From positions 1 to 14,088 of the forward strand of contig JAAYGE010000160.1 of NCBI GenBank assembly GCA_012727835.1: DNA of 14,088 nucleotides. Reading direction: 5' to 3'. Position numbers and translations under genes: made by a program. This stretch comes from Bacillota bacterium. GTDB lineage: Bacteria > Bacillota_H > UBA994 > UBA5500. Positions 1-7,776 of this stretch are shown here, in pieces. Within the stretch, counting starts at the first letter, position 1. Each line of letters starts with the position of its first letter. Under the pieces are notes generated by a model. The model was not told where the DNA came from. It searched no databases and saw only the letters and a program-made list of their open reading frames with translations.

Positions 1-321
1 GAGCAGGTCTATGCTTTCCAGGTGGGTGGCCAGGTCTATCAGCTGGTGGTGAGGCGTTTGTCGCCGTTGGAAACCCTGGTTTCGGTGCAGAACGAGCAAG
101 GGGAAGAATTGGTGGCAACCGGCTTGCAGGATTTCGTAATGGCCTTAAAAGATGGCGGGTTAGTTGCAAAAGAACTGCTTGCTGCTGACCAGTTGACTAT
201 GGAAACCGTCGGTGAGCAGTGTCGGCTCCGTATAGTCTTTCAGCACATCAACGCCAACTTGGGGGGCGAAAGCCAAGGTATCGATTATAGTATGTACGTT
301 TTGGTGGGCATAGGCCCCTAG
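1..321 (+). CDS. 3' end of an unrecognised protein gene (5' truncated)
   Basis: The reading frame is open from the first base of the window (E-Q-V-Y-A-F-Q-V...) and ends at a TAG at 319-321, so about 106 C-terminal residues are visible. A GTG at 22 is in frame but has no ribosome binding site, so the gene almost certainly starts before the window. The visible part is soluble, with no membrane segment, no cysteine cluster and no catalytic motif I recognise. It alternates hydrophobic and charged residues as expected for a beta-rich domain and ends in a hydrophobic tail (MYVLVGIGP). The gene is followed by a strong hairpin at 334-363 and converges on the OsmC-like gene. I cannot assign a family or function. 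Confidence 0.6.
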   Translation, partial: EQVYAFQVGGQVYQLVVRRLSPLETLVSVQNEQGEELVATGLQDFVMALKDGGLVAKELLAADQLTMETVGEQCRLRIVFQHINANLGGESQGIDYSMYVLVGIGP

Positions 322-333
322 CGCTAAACAGCA

Positions 334-363
334 AGGGGCTGTGCAATTTTCTGCACAGCCCCT
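334..363. terminator. Bidirectional hairpin terminator between convergent genes
   Basis: A perfect 12-bp stem (AGGGGCTGTGCA at 334-345 with its complement at 352-363) encloses a 6-base loop. It lies between the stop codons of two convergent genes, so it can serve both. The T-tracts are weak on both sides. It belongs to the GGGGCTGT hairpin family seen also at 1818-1856, 6546-6582 and 7777-7806. Confidence 0.75.
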
Positions 364-368
364 CTGCT

Positions 369-740
369 CTACTCGACTAGAGTAGTTTCAAAGCGAGGCG
401 GTTTGGTAAAGTGCCGCTTGACAAAACAGGCTTCCGCCGCTTTCAGTAGTGCCCTTTTGCGATTCTCCGGAAAACCCTCAGGGGGCACCAGTTTCATTTT
501 GATCAAACTTGCCAACCGGGTGTCCGGGTCCCGCTCCACTTCCATAATAACTCTTAGCCCTTCTGTAGGCAGTTGATGATTTTCGCAATAGCCGGCGGCA
601 TTAAGTCCGACACAAGAACCTAAGGAGGCTAATAAAAGCTGAAAGGGTGAAGGCGTTTCCTCGCTTCCCGTTTGGATAACTAAGTTATCAAAATGCACCT
701 CGGCGTGATACGGGGTAATTTCTATAATGGCCGTTGGCAT
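369..740 (-). CDS. OsmC/YhfA-like family protein
   Basis: This 123-residue protein belongs to the OsmC/Ohr superfamily, small homodimeric cytosolic proteins, many of which reduce organic hydroperoxides with a redox-active cysteine pair. The sequence shows the expected elements in order: an N-terminal beta strand region, then SPFQLLLASLGSCVGLN with the first cysteine at residue 43, and ACFVKRHF with the second cysteine at residue 105. The tail (P-P-R-F-E-T-T) is also typical. The start is taken at the ATG at 740 because AAGGGGGAGA sits just upstream; an in-frame extension of 20 residues to 800 has no ribosome binding site. The gene is divergent from the YerB-like lipoprotein gene. It looks most like the YhfA branch, whose substrate is not established, so peroxidase activity is an inference. 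Confidence 0.85.
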   Translation of the reverse strand: MPTAIIEITPYHAEVHFDNLVIQTGSEETPSPFQLLLASLGSCVGLNAAGYCENHQLPTEGLRVIMEVERDPDTRLASLIKMKLVPPEGFPENRKRALLKAAEACFVKRHFTKPPRFETTLVE

Positions 741-821
741 GAGCTCTCCCCCTTTGTAATAGCATAACCGGAAAAATGGATAAATAGGGTATGATGACAA
801 GGAAATGAGAGGAGGGTGCGC

Positions 822-1811
822 GTGGTTATTAAGCGCCAGTCGTTACTATTACTAATCCTGCTGACTATGTTTATTATGGCTAGTTGTAGTCCGTCCCATA
901 CACCGGGAATAACAGAGGAGCCGCGGCAAAATACCGGGGACAAGCCGCAGGAACCGGGCCCCAGCCCCGAGCTGTCGATGGCCTTCATGGCAATGATCGA
1001 TAATCATAGTGGGGCCAGACCCCAACATGGTCTTGATAAGGCGGACATCGTCTACGAATTTATCTGTGAAACCGGCATTACTCGCTTCCTAGCCGCCTTT
1101 TACTCTCAAGACCCGGTACGGGTAGGCCCTATTCGCAGCATCCGTTACTATTATTTGCAGGTGGCCAGAGCCTATGATTTACCACTGGTCCATGTGGGTG
1201 GCAATCATGATGCTTTAGCCTTGCGCACTCCCTTGGGTATAAAAAGTATCTGTGCTATTACTAACGCCGGCTCTACCTTTTTTGTAGATCGCCAGCGCAA
1301 GAGCCCCCATGCCACCTATACCACCAGTGAAGCGGTGCTATCGCTGGCGGAAAAGCGGGGCTATACTCCCCCTCCCTTACCCCAGTTGCCCGCCGGCCAG
1401 TGCCCCACGGGGCCGACCGTAGACCAGGTGGAACTAAAATATAGTTCTCGCTATAAGGTGGCCTGGGTGTATGACGAAGAGGAGCAATGTTATAGCCGCC
1501 TGATTAACGGTTCACCGCACCTGACGGCGGAACAAGAGCCAATAAAGGCACAAAATATTATTATCCTGGAGGCACCGGTTAAAACGGTGGAGGTGCCGGT
1601 GGACGGCATTCAGAGCGAAATTAATATTATTGGTCAGGGGAAGGCCTTGTTCTTAAGAGAGGGGAAGCTCCTAAGTGGCACTTGGCATAAGGACAAGCCG
1701 GAATCCCACTTCGAGTACCGCCTGGAGGATGGTAGCCGGCTGACCTTCGCGCCGGGGAAAGTGTGGGTGCAGCAGGTGCCTTCACTAACTGGCAATGTAA
1801 TCTATGAATAA
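822..1811 (+). CDS. YerB-like lipoprotein, DUF3048
   Basis: The product (329 residues) matches the DUF3048/YerB family, predicted cell-surface lipoproteins of Firmicutes with no established biochemical role. A signal peptide (K-R-Q, then a run of L/I/M) ends in a lipobox M-A-S-C with the lipidated cysteine at residue 22, followed by a Pro/Glu-rich linker to about residue 50. The first conserved block follows (MAMIDNH..ARPQ.GL..ADIVYE, about 56-80), then ITRFLA.F and VGPIRSIR (about 86-108). The C-terminal region ends in G-K-V-W-V-Q-Q-V-P, typical of the family. GTG at 822 is preferred: AGGAGG at 810-815 is 6 bases away, while the in-frame GTG at 816 directly touches it. Length is close to normal. 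It is a single-gene unit ended by the hairpin at 1818-1856. Confidence 0.87.
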   Translation: MVIKRQSLLLLILLTMFIMASCSPSHTPGITEEPRQNTGDKPQEPGPSPELSMAFMAMIDNHSGARPQHGLDKADIVYEFICETGITRFLAAFYSQDPVRVGPIRSIRYYYLQVARAYDLPLVHVGGNHDALALRTPLGIKSICAITNAGSTFFVDRQRKSPHATYTTSEAVLSLAEKRGYTPPPLPQLPAGQCPTGPTVDQVELKYSSRYKVAWVYDEEEQCYSRLINGSPHLTAEQEPIKAQNIIILEAPVKTVEVPVDGIQSEINIIGQGKALFLREGKLLSGTWHKDKPESHFEYRLEDGSRLTFAPGKVWVQQVPSLTGNVIYE

Positions 1812-1817
1812 CTAGAA

Positions 1818-1856
1818 GCGGGGCTGTTCGCTAGAATCTTTTGCGAACAGCCCCGC
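1818..1856. terminator. Strong bidirectional hairpin terminator
   Basis: A perfect 14-bp stem (GCGGGGCTGTTCGC at 1818-1831 with 1843-1856) encloses an 11-base loop and begins 7 bases after the YerB-like stop codon. It separates this gene from the convergent etf operon. It shares the GGGGCTGTTCGC core with the other members of the hairpin family in the window. Confidence 0.8.
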
Positions 1857-1868
1857 GGTGTATGTAGG

Positions 1869-1918
1869 CCGTGGGCATACTCCTGTTGGAATGAGCTGCC
1901 CACGGAGGGCTTTTGTTT
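1869..1918. terminator. Second hairpin, probable terminator
   Basis: CCGTGGGCA (1869-1877) pairs perfectly with 1897-1905 across a 19-base loop. On the + strand it is followed after GAGGG by CTTTTGTTT (1910-1918). On the - strand it is the first hairpin after the etfA stop codon at 1932. Together with 1818-1856 it makes a tandem terminator pair between convergent units. Confidence 0.5.
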
Positions 1919-1931
1919 GGTTTAGAAGCTA

Positions 1932-3134
1932 CTACCTGCTAGAAATAGCGCTCCTACTTCTTAATTCCTCGATTAATGCTTGGACAATTTCCATCACATC
2001 GCCCACCAGGCTGTAATGGGCTATCTGGAAAATAGGGGCTTCCGGATCCTTATTGATGGCCACTATGGTTTCTGCCCCTTGCATGCCGACCGTGTGTTGT
2101 ACGGCGCCGGAGATGCCGCAGGCAATATAGAGTTTAGGAGAGACGGTTTTGCCCGTTTGCCCAATCTGGTGGCTATAGTCAATCCAGCCGGCGTCGACCA
2201 CCGGGCGGGTGGCCCCTACTACGCCGCCCAACAGCTGTGCCAGCTCCTCGATGGCTTGCATGTTGGCTGCACTGCCCACGCCTTTACCGGCGGCTACTAC
2301 AACTTCGGCTGCCGTTAGATCGACATCTTCCGCTAAGGTTTGACAAACTTCCAGCACGCGGATACGGGTTGTCTCGGGTATTTCCACCGGGGGCGGGACA
2401 ATCTGTCCCTGACCACCCGCATCCGGTGACAAGGCCCGCATCACCCCGGGGCGCACGGTGGCCATCTGAGGCCGATGCCGGGGGCAAGTAATGGTAGCCA
2501 TCAAATTGCCACCGAAGGCCGGCCGCGTCTGTAGCAGCAGGCGGGAATCGGGATCGATGGCCAGTTGGGTGCAGTCGGCCGTTAACCCGGTGTGCAAGCG
2601 GGATGCCAGCCGGGGTGCTAGGGAGCGGCCATAGGTGGTGGCACCCATCAGCAGGATTTCCGGTTTATATAGCTCGATTACTTGCTCCATCACTGCCGCA
2701 TAAATTTCGTCGTTAAAGCCAGCCAGGCGAGGGTCATCCACCAGGTAGACCCGGTCGGCACCATAATGGATGCAGCTGGCTGCAGCCGTTGTCATATCTT
2801 CTCCCAGTAGTGCTACGGCCACTGGGGCCTGCAGTTGCTCAGCCAAACGCCGGGCCTCACCCAGCAGTTCGAAGGTAACCGGCTTTACTTGGCCTTCACT
2901 CTGCTCGGCCCAAACCAAAATACCCTTGTAATCGGATAGGTCTACGGAGGCTGCCTGGGAGGTCTCCATTTCAATGGCGTCCAAGGGACAAGCGCTGACA
3001 CATGAGCCGCAAAGCGTGCAGCCTTCGCCAATGGTGGCTACATCGTCCTGCAGCTGAATTTGGCCAAAGGGGCAAGCCCCCACACATTGGCCACAGGCCA
3101 CACATTTTGCCGGTTCAACTCTGATACTAGCCAT
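1932..3134 (-). CDS. etfA: Electron transfer flavoprotein alpha subunit with N-terminal 2x[4Fe-4S] ferredoxin domain (LctC/CarE type)
   Basis: The 400-residue protein joins a ferredoxin domain to a complete EtfA. Residues 11-21 carry C-x2-C-x2-C-x3-C and residues 39-49 repeat it, which predicts two [4Fe-4S] clusters. The EtfA N domain covers about 70-250. The FAD-binding domain (about 275-400) carries [32 protein letters not shown] and LVGD. Etfs with such ferredoxin extensions are known from bifurcating lactate dehydrogenase (LctC) and caffeyl-CoA reductase (CarE) complexes of acetogens, where they exchange electrons with ferredoxin. The ATG at 3134 follows AAGGAGGAGGGG, and the gene overlaps the etfB stop by 8 bases (ATGGCTAG), implying translational coupling. 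It is the last gene of the operon and acts in the cytosol. Family assignment is firm; the partner substrate is inferred from the neighbour. Confidence 0.93.
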   Translation of the reverse strand: MASIRVEPAKCVACGQCVGACPFGQIQLQDDVATIGEGCTLCGSCVSACPLDAIEMETSQAASVDLSDYKGILVWAEQSEGQVKPVTFELLGEARRLAEQLQAPVAVALLGEDMTTAAASCIHYGADRVYLVDDPRLAGFNDEIYAAVMEQVIELYKPEILLMGATTYGRSLAPRLASRLHTGLTADCTQLAIDPDSRLLLQTRPAFGGNLMATITCPRHRPQMATVRPGVMRALSPDAGGQGQIVPPPVEIPETTRIRVLEVCQTLAEDVDLTAAEVVVAAGKGVGSAANMQAIEELAQLLGGVVGATRPVVDAGWIDYSHQIGQTGKTVSPKLYIACGISGAVQHTVGMQGAETIVAINKDPEAPIFQIAHYSLVGDVMEIVQALIEELRSRSAISSR

Positions 3135-3954
3135 TGTGAGATTCCCCTCCTCCTTTTCCTTCGCTTAGGGATAATAACCCCTGGGCTAGCAGTCTGTCCA
3201 CTAGCTGCCGCGCCTGCTGGCGGGCATCGCCCAGCAGCCTTTCACTTTCTCTTTCCCGGGTAGGCACGAAGGTTTTTGTCACTTGGGTGGCTGAGCCATG
3301 CAAACCTATACAGTCCGGATCCGCATTAACATCGTCGGCGGACCATAGTGCTACTTGTTGGTCCTGGGCCTTTCTTAAGCCGCTGATGGAAGGCAGGCGG
3401 GGCAAATTGATGTCTTTAACCACGGTGATCAGGGCCGGTAATTCTAGTTCTACCGTCTCTTCACCCGTATCGGTTAAGCGCCGGCAGCAAATCTTTTGCC
3501 GGTCAATCTTTACGATCTGCTGCACATTGGTCACGTGGGGTATACCCAGCTTCTCCGCCAAGCTGGGGCCTACCTGGGCCGTATCACCATCGGTAGCCTG
3601 TTTGCCACAAATGATAAGGTCAAAGGAGCCTAGGCGGTCGATACCTTTAGCCAGAGCATAGGCGGTGGCCAGGGTATCGGCGCCGGCGAATTTGCGGTCG
3701 GTGAGGAGAACTGCCCGATCGGCGCCTAGAGCCAGAGTGGTTTTCAATAAACCGGCCACACTAGGTATGCCCATGCTGATGGTGGTAACCTGTCCTCCTA
3801 GGGATTCTTTCAGGCGTAAAGCTTCTTCCAGTGCATAGCTGTCGTAGGGGTTAATTATACTGGCCACACCTTCACGGATGATGGTACCCGTTTCCCGATT
3901 CAGTTTCACTTCATTGCTGGCAGGCACTTGTTTTACACAGACAACGATGTTCAC
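3127..3954 (-). CDS. etfB: Electron transfer flavoprotein beta subunit, bifurcating type
   Basis: The product (275 residues from the chosen start) begins NIVVCVKQVP, the classic EtfB opening, and carries CGKQATDGDTAQVGP at 117-130, the nucleotide/FAD-binding signature typical of bifurcating Etfs. ALGADRAVLLTD and the C-terminal helix-rich arm also fit. In such complexes this subunit holds the bifurcating FAD and the NAD+ site. GTG at 3954 is chosen: it comes one base after the dehydrogenase stop codon and 5 bases after GGGGGTGA, a near-perfect ribosome binding site. Earlier in-frame starts (GTG 3963, ATG 3972, TTG 3978) would overlap the upstream gene and leave this site inside the coding region. 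The gene lies between the dehydrogenase and etfA, with an 8-base overlap to etfA. Confidence 0.92.
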   Translation of the reverse strand: MNIVVCVKQVPASNEVKLNRETGTIIREGVASIINPYDSYALEEALRLKESLGGQVTTISMGIPSVAGLLKTTLALGADRAVLLTDRKFAGADTLATAYALAKGIDRLGSFDLIICGKQATDGDTAQVGPSLAEKLGIPHVTNVQQIVKIDRQKICCRRLTDTGEETVELELPALITVVKDINLPRLPSISGLRKAQDQQVALWSADDVNADPDCIGLHGSATQVTKTFVPTRERESERLLGDARQQARQLVDRLLAQGLLSLSEGKGGGESHNG

Positions 3955-3955
3955 C

Positions 3956-5566
3956 TTACTCACCCCCGCCATTCTCAAATAGGTTGCCCGGATTTAGTCG
4001 CTGGGCCGGATCAAATATCCGCTTTACGGTGCGGAATTTCTCTATGCCGTCGGCCCCATACATTTCTGCCAAGAAAGCGGTTTTGATTTTACCAATACCA
4101 TGCTCCGCCGAAACTGTGCCTCCCATGGCCACAATGGCTTGAGCCCATTTCAAATAGAGCTCCCTGCCCTTTCGATAGTCTTCAAGGTTCCGCGGCAATA
4201 TGTTGACGTGAATATGGTTATTTCCTATGTGGCCAAACATGACCGACTCGAGGCCGCTGGCCGCCAGATCCCGGTTATAGAGGTCTACCACGCGGATAAG
4301 CTCCTGATCCGGCACCGCCATATCGGTACCCAGTTTGGTGATCTTGGGTTCAATCTGACGCCTTTGGTCAATGAGCATGTTGACGCACTCGGGGGTGGCA
4401 TGGCGGAAGAATTTAAGTTGCTCTAAATCGTTGGGTGTGGCTGCTACCCATGTGTCCTCTTCATTGCCACCGCAAGCTTCAATAAGGCCACCTAGTTCCA
4501 GCACCACCTGGTAAAGTTCTTCGTCGCTGTTGCCATGCCATTCCAAATAGATGGCCGTGTGATAATGGGGGCGCAACTCCTGCAGATGGCCAAAGGCCGG
4601 GTTATGCTCCCTTTGCTGGCGCAAGAGAGCGAGGGCATCACAGTTAAAATATTCGATGGCCCCCGGCTTTGGTAGGCGCGGGGCCTGTAGATTGTCCACC
4701 TCTTCTCCCCGAACGGCCCGCACCAACCGCAAAGCCGCCTCTTCGGTGGGCATAAAGGCTGTTATTCCCCACAGGGCCTTAGGGGCGGGCAGAAGTTTGA
4801 GTTCGGCCTCCACGATTATTCCTAAGGTGCCTTCCGAACCGATAAAGAGGTCGATCAGGTCCATATCCTGTTTTAAGTAATAGCCGGAAGCATTCTTGAC
4901 CTCTGGCATGGTGAGTGGAGGCAACTCACCAGAGATAGTTTCTCCCTCGTCGGTCTGCACACAGAAACGACCGTCCTCTACCCGATGTTGGCCGCGCCTA
5001 AGGGTAAGCGTATGGCCGTTCATGAGTACTACCCGAATGGCTTCGATGTAATTCCGGGTTGGTCCGTAGAAGTAGGTTAGGGCACCGGAGGCGTTGCAGG
5101 CGATCATGCCGCCGATAGAGGCTGATGTTTCCGTCGGGTCCGGTGGGAAGAAATAGGGTCCCTGTTGCCGCAGCTTATCTAGGGCGGCAATAGATGCGGG
5201 TGTCCAAGTATTAGTGGAGAAGTTCAGACTTTGTAATGCCTGACGGATTTCGGTCAGTAGGACCCCCGGCTCTACTATTAGAAAGAAGGTATTATTGACC
5301 GGATCGTGTCTTAAGCCCTTGATGCGGTTTAAGCGGCTTAAATTCATTACATGGCCGCCATAGGGTACGGCTCCTCCGGCCAGGCCCGTTCTAGCCCCTT
5401 GCACGGTTAAGGGTAATTGTTGCTGGCTAGTTAGGGCCACAATTTCCTTAACTTCCTCTAGGGAGCAGGGAAATGAAATAGATTCGGCTTGACCAATACT
5501 CCGCGATTCGTCGCGCAGATAGTCTTGGAACTGATTATCCTTTAGATCGATGACAAGTTCAGACAT
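3956..5566 (-). CDS. FAD-linked 2-hydroxyacid dehydrogenase (GlcD/LctD-like), probable lactate dehydrogenase of an Etf complex
   Basis: This 536-residue protein is a GlcD/D-lactate dehydrogenase-type flavoprotein of the PCMH (vanillyl-alcohol oxidase) fold. The FAD-binding domain covers about 30-260 with VQGARTGLAGG (55-65), PPDPTETSASIGGMIACNASG (141-161) and FIGSEGTLGI (241-250). The C-terminal domain carries GHIGNNHIHVN (445-455) and SAEHGIGKIK (486-495), holding substrate and metal-binding histidines, and ends in the family motif FDPAQRLNPGNLF. Followed directly by etfB and etfA, it should feed electrons from a 2-hydroxyacid into the Etf, as LctD does in the Acetobacterium lactate dehydrogenase. 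It is longer than usual GlcD/LctD proteins (about 460-470 residues); one extra stretch is at about 112-140, before PPDP. ATG 5566 follows GGGAGGGAT. Lactate is the best guess; glycolate or 2-hydroxyglutarate cannot be excluded. Confidence 0.85.
   Translation of the reverse strand: MSELVIDLKDNQFQDYLRDESRSIGQAESISFPCSLEEVKEIVALTSQQQLPLTVQGARTGLAGGAVPYGGHVMNLSRLNRIKGLRHDPVNNTFFLIVEPGVLLTEIRQALQSLNFSTNTWTPASIAALDKLRQQGPYFFPPDPTETSASIGGMIACNASGALTYFYGPTRNYIEAIRVVLMNGHTLTLRRGQHRVEDGRFCVQTDEGETISGELPPLTMPEVKNASGYYLKQDMDLIDLFIGSEGTLGIIVEAELKLLPAPKALWGITAFMPTEEAALRLVRAVRGEEVDNLQAPRLPKPGAIEYFNCDALALLRQQREHNPAFGHLQELRPHYHTAIYLEWHGNSDEELYQVVLELGGLIEACGGNEEDTWVAATPNDLEQLKFFRHATPECVNMLIDQRRQIEPKITKLGTDMAVPDQELIRVVDLYNRDLAASGLESVMFGHIGNNHIHVNILPRNLEDYRKGRELYLKWAQAIVAMGGTVSAEHGIGKIKTAFLAEMYGADGIEKFRTVKRIFDPAQRLNPGNLFENGGGE
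3960..3967 (-). promoter_or_regulatory. Ribosome binding site that decides the etfB start
   Basis: On the - strand GGGGGTGA differs by one base from GGAGGTGA, the full complement of the 16S tail. It lies within the last codons of the dehydrogenase gene, 5 bases before GTG 3954, so etfB translation is likely coupled to termination of the upstream gene. Confidence 0.5.
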
Positions 5567-5613
5567 ATGGCTATCCCTCCCACCCTACAGCATATCAGGT
5601 GTTTTTAGTGCAG

Positions 5614-5650
5614 AGTTTGCATAAATGGGGTATAAGTTTGCGAATAATGG
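5614..5650. promoter_or_regulatory. Two direct repeats 21 bp apart, candidate AraC-type operator
   Basis: AGTTTGC at 5614-5620 recurs at 5635-5641, exactly 21 bp later, and each copy runs on into a similar A/T-rich stretch ending in AATGG (5624-5628 and 5646-5650). AraC-family proteins bind tandem half-sites of about this spacing (two helical turns). The site lies between the divergent araC-like gene and the dehydrogenase operon, and the second copy overlaps the -35 box of the araC-like gene, which suggests autoregulation. The role is inferred from layout. Confidence 0.45.
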
Positions 5651-5665
5651 TTTTCTATCTATAAT
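5638..5665 (+). promoter_or_regulatory. Sigma-A-like promoter of the AraC-family gene
   Basis: TTGCGA (5638-5643) and a perfect TATAAT (5660-5665) are separated by 16 bp and lie 22 bp upstream of the ATG at 5688. The ribosome binding site GGGGGGAGG follows at 5676-5684. Confidence 0.6.
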
Positions 5666-5687
5666 GGAAAGTAAAGGGGGGAGGCGT

Positions 5688-6526
5688 ATGCGCCAACTCA
5701 ATAAGGCGGGCTTTTGGTTAAGTCATAACAATGATCTGGATTGGCACATGGGCGGGTACCATCTGCACGATTACTATGAGATAAATTTCGTTCTAACCGA
5801 TGATGTGGAGTTCTTTGTGGCGGAAAAGGTTTATCGGGCGCGGGCGGGAGCTCTTTTCGTGTTCAACGATTTGGACTGCACCGCAGCGTATCGCCTCCCC
5901 AAGTGGTCCATGAGCGGTATGTGCTCTACTTCGATTCCCAGCGAGTGATGGCCTGGTCAACAGAACAGACCGATCTGCTGGACTGTTTTATCAACCGGGG
6001 TCCCGATTTTTCCCATTATGTCCAGTTAGATGAGCAGCAGTCTCACCGGTTTTTGCAGCTGCTGCGGCGGCTGGAAAGCTACGGCGAAAGCAGTGGTTAT
6101 GGTAGCGATCTCTATGCCCGCATGGCGTTGATAGAGATCTTAATCCATGTCAATAAACTATTCCGCTCCTCCCCCTTGCCTGGCCCCCAGCGCCGGGAGA
6201 AGAAACTGGATCGGGTTTTGCCTATCATCCGGTATATCCAAGAGAATTTGGCTGGGGATTTATCTCTTGACCATCTAAGCAAAACCTTCTTTCTCAATAA
6301 GTACCACTTAGGAAAGATATTCAAAGAGGCCACCGGTTTTACGGTGACCGAATATATCATCCATCGGCGTATTGCCAAGGCCAAAGAACTATTAAAGACC
6401 GATATGACGGTACAAGAGGTGGGGGCTGGTGTGGGTTACAATAACTACTCCCATTTTATTCGCACCTTTAAGCGCTTGGTGGGCATCTCGCCCAAGCAAT
6501 ATCAGCTGAGCCGGGTGTCCGAGTGA
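5688..6526 (+). pseudogene. AraC-family transcriptional regulator (cupin + two helix-turn-helix motifs), split by a one-base frameshift
   Basis: Translation from ATG 5688, behind a good ribosome binding site, gives an N-terminal cupin sensor (H-L-H-D-Y-Y-E-I-N-F-V, then ARAGALFVFNDLD) but leaves the family pattern after residue 63 and stops at 5946-5948. From 5876 another frame continues exactly where needed (LHRSVSPPQVVHERYVLYFD) and stays open to the TGA at 6524-6526. The join needs one base restored near 5876, giving about 279 residues, normal for this family. The C-terminal part has both DNA-binding motifs: SLDHLSKTFFLNKYHLGKIF and VQEVGAGVGYNNYSHFIRTF, then VGISPKQY. The gene is divergent from the dehydrogenase operon and probably controlled it. 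No slippery heptamer is visible at the junction. The downstream frame shows no further decay, so this is either a very recent mutation or a sequencing error. Confidence 0.85.
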
Positions 6527-6545
6527 GGCAGTCGTTAAAGAAGAG

Positions 6546-6582
6546 CGGGGCTATTCGCAAACTGCAGTTGCGAATAGCCCCG
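6546..6582. terminator. Bidirectional hairpin terminator between convergent genes
   Basis: A perfect 15-bp stem (CGGGGCTATTCGCAA at 6546-6560 with 6568-6582) encloses a 7-base loop and is followed on the + strand by TGTTTCTT. It lies between the araC-like gene and the convergent M20 gene. It belongs to the shared hairpin family, with compensated changes in the stem. Confidence 0.8.
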
Positions 6583-6594
6583 TGTTTCTTAGAG

Positions 6595-7746
6595 CTAACC
6601 GTTAAGAACAATATTTAGCATGATTTGCATGCCAATGGGAATCGCATCCTCGTTGAACTGGACCTTGGGGTTGTGTAAGGGGTAGGCCGGCTGGTCGGCG
6701 GGTACGCGAGCACCGAGCCAGAAGAGTACCCCGGGGGCCTTCTGTGCATAATAGGCAAAGTCTTCACCCACCATGCTGGCTCTCGGGTTCACAACCACAT
6801 TCTCCTCACCCAGTAGCGGTTTGGCCGCCGCCAGTAGCTCTTTTAGCGCTTCCTCATGGTTGTAAACCGCCGGGTAACCATACAGATAATCGTACTTATA
6901 GGTGGCGCCATAGGCAGCGGTGATGCCTTGCACAATCTGCTCGATGCGGTCCTTCAGCAGCTGCTGGGTTTCTTTAGTCAAGCTGCGCAAAGAAAGCTGC
7001 AGTTGGGCTTGTTCGGCAATAATGTTACGGACCGTACCAGCGTGGAAGGTGCCTACGGTGACAACACCTGCTTCTTGAGCGGCCAGGCTGCGGCTGGTAA
7101 TGGTTTGTAGAGCACCCACGATTTCTGCACCAATAACAATGGCATCGACGGCCCCTTCCGGATGGGCCCCGTGACCGCCCTTACCGATAACGGTTATGAC
7201 AGCTCCGTCGGAATTGGAGGTGCAGTAACCGGGGGTCACACTAATCTGGCCGGTGGGCAATTCGGGCTGCATATGCAGGGCGAAAACCTTTTCTACTCCC
7301 TCCATTACACCTGCTTCCACCAGCGGCAGGGCTCCACTTTGTCCTCCTTCCTCAGCTGGCTGGAAAATGAATTTGACGGTGCCGGGCACCTCATCCCGCC
7401 GGGCGGCTAAAACAGAGGCTACGCCCACCAGAATGCTCACATGCATGTCATGCCCGCAGGCGTGCATTTTGCCGGGAACCTGAGAACAAAATTCTAGACC
7501 GGTTTCTTCTTGCACAGGCAGGGCGTCCATATCAGCCCGCAGAGCAATGGTACGTCCAGGGCGACCGCCCACCAGGGTGCCCACCACAGCCGTGGAGTCG
7601 GGGTAACGGGTAACCTGAATGCCGGCTTCTTCAAGCACTTGGGCCACTAATTGGGACGTCTGTACCTCTTCATTGGCGATTTCGGGATGCATGTGCAGCT
7701 GGCGTCGCCAAGCAATTACCTGAGGTAGTATCTGCTCAACAGTCAT
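6595..7746 (-). CDS. M20 family amidohydrolase (N-acyl-amino-acid/hippurate hydrolase type)
   Basis: The 383-residue protein is an M20D metallohydrolase, a family that removes acyl groups from N-acyl amino acids or related amides in the cytosol. Visible features: RRQLHMHPEIANEE (14-27), ALRADMDALPVQE (68-80), the metal-binding MHACGHDMH with C97 and H99, FQPAEEG with E132/E133, ALHMQPELPTG with H158, the dimerisation-domain loop GKGGHGAHPEG (188-198), GEDFAYYAQ (327-335) and the late metal-ligand H358 in PLHNP. Length is normal. ATG 7746 is chosen because AAAGGGGAT lies 9 bases upstream; an in-frame extension to 7788 would start inside the hairpin at 7777-7806. It is a single-gene unit between two terminators. 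Exact substrate cannot be read from sequence. Confidence 0.92.
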   Translation of the reverse strand: MTVEQILPQVIAWRRQLHMHPEIANEEVQTSQLVAQVLEEAGIQVTRYPDSTAVVGTLVGGRPGRTIALRADMDALPVQEETGLEFCSQVPGKMHACGHDMHVSILVGVASVLAARRDEVPGTVKFIFQPAEEGGQSGALPLVEAGVMEGVEKVFALHMQPELPTGQISVTPGYCTSNSDGAVITVIGKGGHGAHPEGAVDAIVIGAEIVGALQTITSRSLAAQEAGVVTVGTFHAGTVRNIIAEQAQLQLSLRSLTKETQQLLKDRIEQIVQGITAAYGATYKYDYLYGYPAVYNHEEALKELLAAAKPLLGEENVVVNPRASMVGEDFAYYAQKAPGVLFWLGARVPADQPAYPLHNPKVQFNEDAIPIGMQIMLNIVLNG

Positions 7747-7776
7747 AGTCTTCATCCCCTTTTTTGAAGAATGAAA

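Noticed and set aside
3287..3661. 124-codon open frame on the + strand
   Set aside because: It is antisense to etfB, which has unmistakable family motifs.
5860..5890. Programmed -1 frameshift to make full-length AraC-like protein
   Set aside because: The junction has no slippery heptamer or obvious stimulatory hairpin, and AraC regulators are not known to use one; mutation or sequencing error is simpler.
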